64,000 nucleotides of DNA, taken from Arthrobacter sunyaminii. Its GTDB lineage: Bacteria; Actinomycetota; Actinomycetes; Actinomycetales; Micrococcaceae. The notes below the pieces were generated by a model, which did not search any database, was not told where the DNA came from, and saw only the letters and a program-made list of their open reading frames with translations. The translations under genes and the position numbers were made by a program. Where the stretch lies: the NCBI RefSeq assembly GCF_018866305.1, contig NZ_CP076456.1, positions 496,001 through 560,000 of the forward strand, read 5' to 3'. Below are positions 37,500 through 45,783 of this stretch, piece after piece. Within the stretch, counting starts at the first letter, position 1; each line of letters begins with the position of its first letter.

Positions 37500-38515
37500 C
37501 GGCGGAGCTCGGAGGGGACCGAGGTGCTGGAGCGGACAACGAAGTCGGTGGGGTAGAACCGCTGGATCCAGTCGGCTTCCAGCGGTTTCTTTGCCAACAG
37601 GGACAGCACCGCTGCGACGGCGGCGGCCCCCTGGCCCTTCGGATCCTGGCTGATGGTGGTCAAACCGAAAACCTCCCCCAGCTCGTGGCCGTCAATGCCG
37701 ATGACGGATAAGTCCTCAGGAACACGCAGCCCAAGTCCCTTGGCGGCGAGGATAGCCCCGATGGCAAGTTCATCCGAGGCACAGAAGATGCCTGTGGGAG
37801 GGTTGTGGGGTGCCGCCAGGAGACTCTTTGCGGCCTCCACGCCGCTGGCCACTGAAAAGTCAGGACTATTGATGTGCAGGCATTCCAGCCCGGCCCGTGC
37901 CATTGCCCGCTCGTAGCCGTCCCGGCGGGTGCTCCCCAGCCGGAAGTCGCGTTCGAGTTCCTCACCGCCGCCGATGTGGGCAATCCGTGTGTGGCCCAGC
38001 GAAACCAGATGATCCGTGGCCAGCATGGAAATGCTGGCTTCATCCACCCGGATGGTGTGGGTCCCGGGCAGCGGGCCGCCAATGGCGACAATCGGCTTGC
38101 CAACAGCATGCAGCTGGGCGAGTTCCTCGTCGGTGAGTTTCAGGGCCACCGCTATGACGGCGTCGAGCCTCTTGCGGCGCAGCATCTCCGTCAACACGCT
38201 CTCGCGGTGACCCGGACCGTCGCTGGTGTTGTACAGCGTGAGATCGTAGCCGGCATCAATGAGCGCAGCAGCAGCACCTTCGAGAACCTGGGAGAAATAC
38301 CAGCGACCCACGGTGGGCATGACAATTCCGATGTTGCGGCTTCGTCCCGAGGCCAGCGACGACGCGTTGTAGGACAGGACGTATCCCAGCTCATCGGCGG
38401 CTGCTTGGACCCTGCGGCGGGTGGATTCGGACACTTTGCCGTTGCCGCTGAGGGTGCGAGAGACCGTTGCCGATGAAACTCCGGCACGTGCGGCCACATC
38501 TTTGATGCCTGCCAC
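37496..38515 (-). CDS. LacI-family transcriptional regulator (MalR-like)
   Basis: The 339-aa repressor has an N-terminal helix-turn-helix (AGIKDVAARAGVSSATVSRTLSGNGKVSESTRRRV) with hinge helix YNASSLASGRS and a periplasmic-binding-protein-like sensor domain. GTG 38515 is the start: AGGAG lies 6 nt upstream and the helix-turn-helix begins at once; the longer open frame to 38599 is rejected. It follows the alpha-glucosidase and sits next to malEFG, so it probably represses these genes until maltose or a derivative binds. Three matching operators lie at 40394-40541. Confidence 0.92.
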   Translation of the reverse strand: MAGIKDVAARAGVSSATVSRTLSGNGKVSESTRRRVQAAADELGYVLSYNASSLASGRSRNIGIVMPTVGRWYFSQVLEGAAAALIDAGYDLTLYNTSDGPGHRESVLTEMLRRKRLDAVIAVALKLTDEELAQLHAVGKPIVAIGGPLPGTHTIRVDEASISMLATDHLVSLGHTRIAHIGGGEELERDFRLGSTRRDGYERAMARAGLECLHINSPDFSVASGVEAAKSLLAAPHNPPTGIFCASDELAIGAILAAKGLGLRVPEDLSVIGIDGHELGEVFGLTTISQDPKGQGAAAVAAVLSLLAKKPLEADWIQRFYPTDFVVRSSTSVPSELRR

Positions 38516-38602
38516 GGTTCTCCTCGGATCGGCTTCTGCGGGGCTGGCGGCTTGGCCGGCCAGGTCAGACGGGCCGGCCGGAAGCCGGCAGTGAAACATT
38601 TT

Positions 38603-38631
38603 TGCGGCACCGGGCCAGGCCCGGTGCCGCA
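38603..38631. promoter_or_regulatory. Hairpin between alpha-glucosidase and LacI genes
   Basis: Arms of 14 bp (TGCGGCACCGGGCC with its complement, 38603-38616 and 38618-38631) are separated by one base. On the minus strand no T-run follows, so it may be a partial terminator or an mRNA-stabilising element that lowers lacI expression relative to the hydrolase. Confidence 0.6.
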
Positions 38632-38635
38632 GGAA

Positions 38636-40369
38636 TTAGCTTAGCCGGAGCCAGACGGCGTGGTTGGGCGCCAGGATTCCTCCGGCGGCAGCCCCCGCTT
38701 CGCTGGCGACCAGCACCTCGCCCGCAGGAAGGTCAACAGGCTCGCTGCCCATGTTGAGCACCACCAGGACATTGCCGTTGAGGAAGGCAACAACTGATTC
38801 GCCGTCGACGTCGGGCCACCACGCCAGCGAACCGGCGCCCAGGGCATACTCCCGGCGGACCGCCAGCGCACTGCGGTACAGGTTTAGCGTTGATGCCGGA
38901 TCCTCACGCTGGGCGTCCCGGGCCAGCAAGGCCCAGTCGGCAGGCTGGGGGAGCCAGGCCGCGCCGGTGCTGCTGAAGCCGAAGCTGTCCGACGCCGCGT
39001 GCCACGGCAGCGGAACACGGCAGCCGTCGCGGCCCAGCCGAGCCCCGCCCGTGCGGTGATAGCTGGGGTCCTGGCGGAAGTCATGCGGCATGGTGGTGTG
39101 GTCCGGAAGGCCCAGTTCTTCACCCTGGTACAAATAAACGCCGCCGGGCAGGGCTAGCATCAGCAGCGATGCTGCGCGGGCACGGGACAGCCCGAGTTCG
39201 TAGTTGGGCTGCGGATCCTCCGGGCCCAGGCCGTCACCGGGACGCTCCTGGTGGCCTTCGATGCCGAACCGTGTGGCATGGCGGACGACATCGTGGTTGG
39301 ACAGCACCCACGTGGTGGGCGCACCCACCTTGTCGAAGGCCTCCAGGGAGGAGCCGACGACGTGGCGCACGGCACCGGCGTTCCACTCGTGGTTGAGGTA
39401 AGCGAAGTTGAAGGTCTGATGCATCTCGTCGGAGCGTACCCAGTCGGAAAGACGGTCCAGCGGATCGATGGTGGCCTCGGCACACAGGACGCGTTCGCCG
39501 TCGTACTCGTCCAGCAGCTTGCGCCACGAACGGAAGATGTCGTGGACCTCCGGCTGGCCGAACATCGGAGCCTCGTGTCCCGGGAAACCTTCGGAGGAGC
39601 AGCCGTCAGCACGGCCGCCCCAGTCCGGGAGATCGGACTTCTTGATGAGGGCATGGGCAACGTCCACGCGGAAACCGCCGACGCCGCGGTCCAGCCAGAA
39701 GCGCAGCACGCGCTCAAACTCCGCGCGAACGGCAGGGTTGTCCCAGTTGAAGTCGGGCTGGCTGGAGTCAAAGAGGTGCAGGTACCACTGGCCGGGGGTA
39801 CCGTCCGTGTTGTTGGTGCGGGTCCAGGCCGATCCGCCGAAATGGGACTGCCAGTTGTTGGGCGGAGCGTCACCGTTTTCACCGGCTCCGTCGCGGAAAA
39901 TGAACATGTCACGCTCGGGGGAATTCGGCGGAGCCGCCAGCGCCGCTTGGAACAGGGCGTGTTCGTTGGAACAGTGGTTGGGCACCAGGTCCACGATGAT
40001 CCGGATGCCGTGGCCGGAAGCCGCGTCAACAAGGGCATCGAAATCGTCCAGCGTTCCGAACAGGGGATCGACGGAGCAGTAGTCGGCGACGTCGTACCCG
40101 GCGTCATTCTGCGGAGACCGGTAGAACGGTGAAAGCCACAGCGCATCAATGTCCAGCTCGGCGAGCGACGCCATCTCGGCGGTGATGCCGGGCAGGTCGC
40201 CGATGCCGTCACCGCTCAGATCGCGGAAGGAGCGCGGATAGACCTGATAGATGACCGACGAGCGCCACCACTGGCGGTCATGCTCACTGGAGGCAGCGTG
40301 AAGGGGGACGAGGGCGGGGTTGGCATCGGGGCCAGGGCTGGAGATAACGTCGCTGAGCATGGGTGCCAT
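38636..40369 (-). CDS. Alpha-glucosidase, GH13 (oligo-1,6-glucosidase type)
   Basis: The 577-aa enzyme releases glucose from maltose or malto-oligosaccharides. It has YQVYPRSFRDLSGDGIGDLPG, DLVPNHCS, nucleophile GFRVDVAH (Asp about 235), acid/base CAEATI (Glu about 297) and VLSNHDVVRH (Asp about 357), plus a C-terminal beta domain. There is no signal peptide, so it acts in the cytoplasm on sugar brought in by MalEFG. ATG 40369 or 40360 are both possible starts. It is divergent from malE across 302 bp with three LacI-type sites. Confidence 0.94.
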   Translation of the reverse strand: MAPMLSDVISSPGPDANPALVPLHAASSEHDRQWWRSSVIYQVYPRSFRDLSGDGIGDLPGITAEMASLAELDIDALWLSPFYRSPQNDAGYDVADYCSVDPLFGTLDDFDALVDAASGHGIRIIVDLVPNHCSNEHALFQAALAAPPNSPERDMFIFRDGAGENGDAPPNNWQSHFGGSAWTRTNNTDGTPGQWYLHLFDSSQPDFNWDNPAVRAEFERVLRFWLDRGVGGFRVDVAHALIKKSDLPDWGGRADGCSSEGFPGHEAPMFGQPEVHDIFRSWRKLLDEYDGERVLCAEATIDPLDRLSDWVRSDEMHQTFNFAYLNHEWNAGAVRHVVGSSLEAFDKVGAPTTWVLSNHDVVRHATRFGIEGHQERPGDGLGPEDPQPNYELGLSRARAASLLMLALPGGVYLYQGEELGLPDHTTMPHDFRQDPSYHRTGGARLGRDGCRVPLPWHAASDSFGFSSTGAAWLPQPADWALLARDAQREDPASTLNLYRSALAVRREYALGAGSLAWWPDVDGESVVAFLNGNVLVVLNMGSEPVDLPAGEVLVASEAGAAAGGILAPNHAVWLRLS

Positions 40370-40393
40370 CCTAGGGGCACGGACGGCGATAAA

Positions 40394-40407
40394 TGAAAAC
40401 GCTTACA
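40394..40407. promoter_or_regulatory. LacI-type operator 1 (alpha-glucosidase side)
   Basis: TGAAAACGCTTACA fits the LacI/CcpA-type pattern TGnAAnCGnTTnCA at every fixed position. It lies 25 bp upstream of the alpha-glucosidase start. Confidence 0.7.
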
Positions 40408-40466
40408 CAGTACGTTCCGACGCTAAGAGTGCTGATAATTCGAAGTAATTCTCCCGAACAGCGATG

Positions 40467-40480
40467 CGGAAACGGTTCCC
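40467..40480. promoter_or_regulatory. LacI-type operator 2 (centre)
   Basis: CGGAAACGGTTCCC holds GGAA-NCGN-TTCC symmetry with the central CG. It is a weaker match, centred about 73 bp from each outer site. Confidence 0.45.
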
Positions 40481-40513
40481 CACCCGGTCATGCACTGTGA
40501 TCCAAATCTGTGA

Positions 40514-40543
40514 TTGGACGCACACGGTGTACGCGCTTACACT
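40514..40543 (+). promoter_or_regulatory. malEFG promoter with overlapping operator 3
   Basis: TTGGAC (40514-40519), 18 nt, TACACT (40538-40543). A LacI-type palindrome TGTACGCGCTTACA (40528-40541) covers the spacer and -10, so repressor binding would block polymerase. The 40544-40671 leader contains no recognised riboswitch. Confidence 0.6.
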
Positions 40544-40671
40544 TTCTCCATACTTAGGTCCCGACGGAGACTCTCCGTTTGCTCCTGTTCCCTGCGCTGC
40601 ACAGCTCAGGGAGGACTCGGGCGCTGCCTGAGACAGCCTGACACCATTGAAAATCTAGGAGAGGTACACCA

Positions 40672-41958
40672 ATGAAGGTGCACACCACGGGTACGACGGC
40701 GTTTGGCCGCCGTTCCTTCGCTCTCGGGGCCGTTTCGGTCACCGCTGCCCTTGTCCTCAGCGCCTGCGGCGGCGGCGACGCTGCCGAAAGCTCGGACTCC
40801 ACGGACCTGGCCAGCGCCGGCGCCACCACCCTCACCATGTGGGTTGACGCTGAGCGTTCTCCGGCCCTGACTGACGTCACTGCTCAGTTCAAGGAAGACA
40901 CTGGCATCGAAATCAAGCTGGTGACCAAGGACTTCGAGCAGGTCTCTGATGACTTCATCACCCAGGTTCCCACCGGCAAGGGCCCGGACCTGATCGTCGG
41001 CCCGCACGACTGGCTGGGCAAGTTCGTCCAGAACGGCGTGATTGCGCCGATCGAGCTTGGCGACAAGGCGGCAGACTTCCAGGAATCCTCCGTCGCGGCC
41101 ATGACGTATGAGGGCAGCACCTACGGCGTTCCCTACTCCATCGAAAACATTGGCCTGCTGCGCAACGCCGACCTGGTTCCCGAACCGGCAACCACCATGG
41201 ACGAAGTCATCGCCAACGGCAAGGCTGCCGTCGAAAAGGGTGCCGAGTTCCCGTTCCTGGTGGGCATGGATCCCAAGCAGGGCGATCCGTACCACCTGTA
41301 CCCGTTCCAGACTTCCATGGGCGTACCCGTCTTCGGAACTGACGAGACCGGCGGCTACGACGCCTCCAAGCTGGAGCTGGGCAACGAAAACGGCGCGGCC
41401 TTCGCCGCCAAGGTGAAGGAATGGGGTGAGGGCGGAGCAGGCATCCTGAACTCCAACATCACCGCAGACATCGCCAAGGAAAAGTTCAACGCCGGGGCCT
41501 CCCCGTACTTCCTGACCGGCCCGTGGAACGTGCCGCTGGCCCAGGAAGCCGGAATCAACGTCGTCGTCGACCCGCTTCCCACCACCGGTGACCAGCCCGC
41601 CCAGCCCTTCATTGGCGTCAACGGCTTCTTCATCAGCTCCAAGAGCCAGAACTCCCTGGCCGCCACTGAGTTTGCCTTGAACTATCTGACCACCGAGGCC
41701 GTGCAGGACGCCATGTTCGAAGGCGGCGGACGTCCGCCGGCCCTGACCGCATCGTTTGAGAAGGCTGCAGAAGATCCGATCGTCGAAGCCTTCGGCAAGA
41801 TCGGCGCCGACGGCGTCCCCATGCCGGCCATTCCGGAAATGGGCGCCGTCTGGGCTGACTGGGGCGGCACTGAACTCGCCCTGATCAAGGGCCAGGGCGA
41901 TCCCGCAGAATCCTGGGCAAAGATGGTCAGCAACGTCGAAGCCAAGATCGCCAAGTAG
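40672..41958 (+). CDS. malE: Maltose/maltodextrin-binding lipoprotein
   Basis: The 428-aa MalE-type binding protein has a lipobox LSAC (Cys32). The signal also holds a twin-arginine-like GRRSFALGA, so Tat export is possible. The mature part contains LTMWVDAERSPALTDVTAQF, GKGPDLIVGPHDWLGKFVQNG, YGVPYSIENIGLLRN and FLTGPWNVPLA, typical of maltose-binding proteins. ATG 40672 has AGGAGAGG upstream. It is first in malE-malF-malG, divergent from an alpha-glucosidase, which supports maltodextrin as ligand. Confidence 0.92.
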   Translation: MKVHTTGTTAFGRRSFALGAVSVTAALVLSACGGGDAAESSDSTDLASAGATTLTMWVDAERSPALTDVTAQFKEDTGIEIKLVTKDFEQVSDDFITQVPTGKGPDLIVGPHDWLGKFVQNGVIAPIELGDKAADFQESSVAAMTYEGSTYGVPYSIENIGLLRNADLVPEPATTMDEVIANGKAAVEKGAEFPFLVGMDPKQGDPYHLYPFQTSMGVPVFGTDETGGYDASKLELGNENGAAFAAKVKEWGEGGAGILNSNITADIAKEKFNAGASPYFLTGPWNVPLAQEAGINVVVDPLPTTGDQPAQPFIGVNGFFISSKSQNSLAATEFALNYLTTEAVQDAMFEGGGRPPALTASFEKAAEDPIVEAFGKIGADGVPMPAIPEMGAVWADWGGTELALIKGQGDPAESWAKMVSNVEAKIAK

Positions 41959-41988
41959 TCCGGCATCAGCCGCACCTGAGATAGACAC

Positions 41989-42014
41989 GTCCGCCGGCGC
42001 CTTCGCCGGCGGAC
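41989..42014 (+). promoter_or_regulatory. Hairpin 1 in the malE-malF gap
   Basis: An 11-bp perfect stem (41989-41999 with 42004-42014) has a CCTT loop and no T-run. It probably stabilises the 3' end of the malE segment of the mRNA. Confidence 0.6.
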
Positions 42015-42022
42015 AAGGTATC

Positions 42023-42065
42023 CGGGCCGGGACGCCGCCAGTTTTCTGAGCGGCGTCCCGGCCCG
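42023..42065 (+). promoter_or_regulatory. Hairpin 2 in the malE-malF gap
   Basis: A 16-bp perfect stem (42023-42038 with 42050-42065, CGGGCCGGGACGCCGC) has an 11-nt loop. It ends about 22 bp before malF, close to its AAGGAGAA, and could limit malF translation or transcription readthrough. Confidence 0.65.
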
Positions 42066-42087
42066 AACCGGTTCAAGGAGAACCCCG

Positions 42088-43695
42088 ATGGTTGACCAGC
42101 TGGACACCCCTGTCCGCTCCCGCACTCCCGCAGCGCAGAAGAAACCCCGCCGCAGCCCGGATTCAACAGCAGGCCTGCTCGCGAAAATCCTGCTCCTGGG
42201 CCTGACGGATGCGTTTGCCGTATACGTCCTTATGGCCCTGTTCATGAATGAGAAATGGCTGATTCTCGCCGTTGCCGCCGCCGTAACGGTGCTCATCAAC
42301 TGGATCTACCTGCGCCGCGGCGGCCTGCCAGCCAAGTACCTGGCCCCCGGTGTTCTTTTCCTGCTCGTTTTTCAGGTCTTTGTGGTGGTGTACAGCGGTT
42401 ACGTGGCGTTCACCAACTACGGCGACGGGCACAACAGCACCAAGGATGATGCCATTTCCTCCATTTCCATGAGCGCGCAGAAGCGCGTTCCGGATTCGCC
42501 GGCCTATCAGGTGTCAGTGGTGGAAAAGGATGACGTCCTGTCCCTGCTGGTCACCGATCCCGACGGCGGCGTGCGCATCGGCACCACCGGCGAACCCCTG
42601 GAAGACGTCGAGGACGCGCAAATGGGCGGCACCGGCAAAGCCGTGGGCGCGGACGGCTACCGGACCCTGAACTTCAACGAACTGCTGTCCGTCCAGCAGG
42701 ACATCACCGCCATCAAGGTTCCGCTTTCGGAAGACCTCGACGACGGCATCCTGCAGACCGCCGACGGTTCCAACGCCTACGTCTTCAAGCCGGTCCTGGT
42801 TTACGACGAGGCGGCTGACACCTTCACTGACACCGAGACCGGCGTGGTCTACGCCGACGGCGGTGAAGGCTCCTATGTCTCGGACAACGGCGAACGCCTG
42901 GCCACCGGCTGGAAGGTGGGCGTGGGCTTCGACAATTTCAAGACGGCCTTCACCGATCCTGATCTGCGCGGCCCCCTTGTCAGCGTCATCCTCTGGACCT
43001 TCACCTTCGCCCTGGGATCGGTGCTGCTCTGCTTCGGACTGGGCCTGTTCCTGGCGCTGACGTTCAACCACCCGAACCTGCGCGGCAAGAAGATTTACCG
43101 CACCATCATGATCCTGCCCTACGCGTTCCCGGCGTTCCTTGCCGGACTGGTGTGGTCCGGAATGCTCAACCAGGAATTCGGCTTCATCAACGAAGCACTC
43201 TTCGGCGGAGCGGACATCCCCTGGCTGACCGATCCCTGGCTGGCCAAATTCAGCGTGTTGCTCGTGAACACCTGGCTCGGCTTCCCCTATATGTTCCTGG
43301 TCTGCACCGGGGCCCTGCAGTCACTGCCGGAGGACGTCAATGAAGCAGCACGCATGGACGGTGCTTCGGCCTGGCGGATCTTCCGTTCCATCAAGCTGCC
43401 GCTGCTGCTGGTTTCCACCGCTCCGCTGCTGATCTCCACCTTTGCCTTCAACTTCAACAACTTCAACGTGATCTTCATGCTCACCGGCGGCGGGCCGCGG
43501 TTCTCCGACACCAACATGGACATCGGCGCCACGGACCTGCTGATCACCCTGGTCTACAAGGTGGCGTTCGGGCAGGGCTCAGGGCGTGACTACGGCCTGG
43601 CCAGCGCCTTGGCGGTCATCATCTTCATCATCGTTGCAGTCATCTCAGCGGTCAGCTTCCGGCAGACCAAGGCGCTGGAGGAAGTGAACTCATGA
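42088..43695 (+). CDS. malF: Maltose ABC transporter permease MalF
   Basis: The 535-aa permease has three N-terminal spans, a large extracytoplasmic P2-like loop (about 110-295) and five further spans. The EAA loop is NEAARMDGASAWRIFRSIKLPLL and GGGPRFSDTNMDIGATDLLITLVYK follows. The long loop is what separates MalF from ordinary CUT1 permeases and supports a true maltose system. ATG 42088 has AAGGAGAA upstream. malG overlaps by 4 bp. Confidence 0.94.
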   Translation: MVDQLDTPVRSRTPAAQKKPRRSPDSTAGLLAKILLLGLTDAFAVYVLMALFMNEKWLILAVAAAVTVLINWIYLRRGGLPAKYLAPGVLFLLVFQVFVVVYSGYVAFTNYGDGHNSTKDDAISSISMSAQKRVPDSPAYQVSVVEKDDVLSLLVTDPDGGVRIGTTGEPLEDVEDAQMGGTGKAVGADGYRTLNFNELLSVQQDITAIKVPLSEDLDDGILQTADGSNAYVFKPVLVYDEAADTFTDTETGVVYADGGEGSYVSDNGERLATGWKVGVGFDNFKTAFTDPDLRGPLVSVILWTFTFALGSVLLCFGLGLFLALTFNHPNLRGKKIYRTIMILPYAFPAFLAGLVWSGMLNQEFGFINEALFGGADIPWLTDPWLAKFSVLLVNTWLGFPYMFLVCTGALQSLPEDVNEAARMDGASAWRIFRSIKLPLLLVSTAPLLISTFAFNFNNFNVIFMLTGGGPRFSDTNMDIGATDLLITLVYKVAFGQGSGRDYGLASALAVIIFIIVAVISAVSFRQTKALEEVNS

Positions 43696-44630
43696 GCAAT
43701 TCGACTCTGACCCCGGCAGGCAAGGGCGCCGCGGAACGCACCGCAGGCACCGGCCCGGTTGGGCAGCCGCGCAAAAGCTTTGGACACTGGTTCCGGGACA
43801 AGGGCTGGCGCCACCTGGTGGGCGTGGTCATGGGCGTGTTTGCGCTCTTCCCGCTGGCCTACGTGCTCTCAGCCGCGCTGAGCCCCACGGGAACGCTGGT
43901 CTCGGCCAACGGCCTGTTCACCACCATCGCGTTCGACAACTTCATCGACCTGTTCTCGGATCCGCAGAAGCCCTTCGCCAAGTGGTTCATGAATACGCTC
44001 ATCGTCGGGCTGATTACCAGCGCGGGGACCGTCTTCCTCGGCGCCCTGGCCGCTTACTCGTTCTCCCGGATGCGGTTCACCGGCCGCCGGTTCGGGCTGA
44101 TGAGCCTGATGCTCCTGCAAATGTTCCCGCAGATGCTCGGCGTCGTGGCGATCTTCCTGCTGCTCAGCGGGATCTCCGACGTCGTGCCCTGGCTGGGCCT
44201 GGGCAGCCAGACCGGCCTGATCATGGTCTACCTTGGCGGAGCGCTGGGCGTGAACACCTATCTGATGTACGGGTTCTTCAATACTGTGCCGAAGTCCCTG
44301 GACGAGGCGGCGCGCATCGACGGCGCCAGCCACGTCCAGATCTTCTTCACGATCATCCTGCGGCTGGTCACTCCCATTCTGGCCATCGTGGGACTGCTGT
44401 CCTTCATCACGGCCACCGGCGAATTCCTGATCGCCTCCATTGTCCTGAACGATCCGGACGCCCAAACCCTGGCCGTGGGCCTCTACTCCTTCGTTGGGGA
44501 CAGCCAGTCCCGCACCTGGGGCGTGTTCGCCGCCGGCGCGGTTCTTGCAGCGCTGCCCGTCATGGCACTGTTCCTGTTCCTGCAGCGGTTCATTTCCTCC
44601 GGGCTCACCGCCGGAGCCGTGAAGGGCTAG
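43692..44630 (+). CDS. malG: Maltose ABC transporter permease MalG
   Basis: The 312-aa permease has six spans and the EAA loop DEAARIDGASHVQIFFTIILRLV. Its ATG overlaps the malF stop (ATGA at 43692-43695), so the pair is coupled. No malK follows; the ATPase must come from elsewhere. The stop TAG overlaps the stop of the convergent aldo/keto reductase (CTAG at 44627-44630). Confidence 0.94.
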   Translation: MSNSTLTPAGKGAAERTAGTGPVGQPRKSFGHWFRDKGWRHLVGVVMGVFALFPLAYVLSAALSPTGTLVSANGLFTTIAFDNFIDLFSDPQKPFAKWFMNTLIVGLITSAGTVFLGALAAYSFSRMRFTGRRFGLMSLMLLQMFPQMLGVVAIFLLLSGISDVVPWLGLGSQTGLIMVYLGGALGVNTYLMYGFFNTVPKSLDEAARIDGASHVQIFFTIILRLVTPILAIVGLLSFITATGEFLIASIVLNDPDAQTLAVGLYSFVGDSQSRTWGVFAAGAVLAALPVMALFLFLQRFISSGLTAGAVKG

Positions 44631-45604
44631 AACCCCACCACGGGGCGGGGAGTGTAGCCCTGCTCCAGCTCGTCCAGGTCCTCCGGCGAAAGCCGGAGGT
44701 CCAGGGCGGCCACCGCATCATCCACGTGCCCGACGTCGGAAGCACCAACCAGCGGCGCGCTCACCACCGGGTGGGCCAAGACCCACGCCAGGGCCACCCG
44801 TGCGCGTGGAACGCCGTGGCGCAGCGCCACCCGGAGGACAGCGTCAGCGACGGCCCGGTTGGCATCTTCGGAGCCCGCATAGAGCGAGTGGCCCCGTTCA
44901 TCCTGCTGCTGCCGCCGGGTGACGTCATCCCACGGTCGTGCCAGCCTGCCCCGGGCCAACGGCGAGTAGGCCAGCACTCCGGTCCCTGTCGCAACGCACA
45001 GGGGCAGCATTTCCCGCTCCTCCTCGCGATAGACCAAGTTGTAGTGGGCCTGCATGGTGACGAACGGGGACCATCCGTGCGCCTGCTGCAGGGTCAGCGC
45101 CCGGGCAAACTGCCAGGCGTGCATGGTGGAGGCCCCCAGATAACGGACTTTTCCTACCCGCACCAGGCCGTCCAGAGTTTCCAGTGTTTCCTCGAGTGGA
45201 GTGGAAGCGTCCCAGCGGTGCACCTGGTAAAGATCGATGTAGTCGGTGCCCAGGCGTTTCAGGCTTTCATCCACCTGCCAGAGGATGTGCTTGCGGGAGA
45301 GCCCCCAACCGTTGGGACCGGGCGACATTTCTCCGTGCACCTTGGTGGCGATCACCACTTCTTCCCGCCGCACGTACTTCAGGACGGTGGCGCCGAGGGT
45401 GCGCTCGCTGTCCCCCGAGGAGTAGACATTGGCGGTGTCAAAGAAATTGATCCCCAGCTCCACCGCCCGGCGCAGGATGGCCCGGGACTCCGGTTCGTGA
45501 AGCGTCCAGCCGTGCATTCCGTGCTGCGGGTTGCCGAAGGTCATGCACCCCAGCCCAACCGCGGAGACCGTGGCTCCCGAGTTGCCCAGTTTCTTGTATC
45601 TCAT
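44627..45604 (-). CDS. Aldo/keto reductase
   Basis: The 325-aa NADPH-dependent (beta/alpha)8-barrel reductase has the family tetrad: Asp and Tyr in FFDTANVYSSGDSE, Lys in IATKVHGEM and His in YQVHRWD. The closing region NRAVADAVLRVALRHGVPRARVALAWVL is typical of YajO/Tas-like members. The carbonyl substrate is not known. ATG 45604 has GAGGG upstream. It converges with malG and is divergent from the CHAD gene. Confidence 0.92.
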   Translation of the reverse strand: MRYKKLGNSGATVSAVGLGCMTFGNPQHGMHGWTLHEPESRAILRRAVELGINFFDTANVYSSGDSERTLGATVLKYVRREEVVIATKVHGEMSPGPNGWGLSRKHILWQVDESLKRLGTDYIDLYQVHRWDASTPLEETLETLDGLVRVGKVRYLGASTMHAWQFARALTLQQAHGWSPFVTMQAHYNLVYREEEREMLPLCVATGTGVLAYSPLARGRLARPWDDVTRRQQQDERGHSLYAGSEDANRAVADAVLRVALRHGVPRARVALAWVLAHPVVSAPLVGASDVGHVDDAVAALDLRLSPEDLDELEQGYTPRPVVGF

Positions 45605-45772
45605 GCCCGGCCCTCATGTTTGAAGATGCTCTGCAGGTTTGAAGCTGTTGCGCAGCCGTCCTGCCGCTGGTAACGGCGATGCTACCGGTGGCCCGCGGCC
45701 AAATAACAGGGGACTTGCCCTCCGGACCGCTGCACGGGCTCAACCCCCTGCCTAGGACCGCTTTCCCGGTCC

Positions 45773-45778
45773 TATACT
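45773..45778 (+). promoter_or_regulatory. -10 element for a leaderless CHAD transcript
   Basis: TATACT ends 5 nt before the ATG at 45784, so transcription should start at or next to the start codon. No Shine-Dalgarno is present. No good -35 is visible. Confidence 0.5.
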
Positions 45779-45783
45779 GAGCC

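Noticed and set aside
40606..41988. 460-codon minus-strand frame opposite malE
   Set aside because: It is antisense to a clear binding-protein gene and would overlap the mal promoter.
43982..45673. 563-codon plus-strand frame across malG and the aldo/keto reductase
   Set aside because: It is out of frame with malG and antisense to the reductase, Arg/Pro/His-rich, with no domain.
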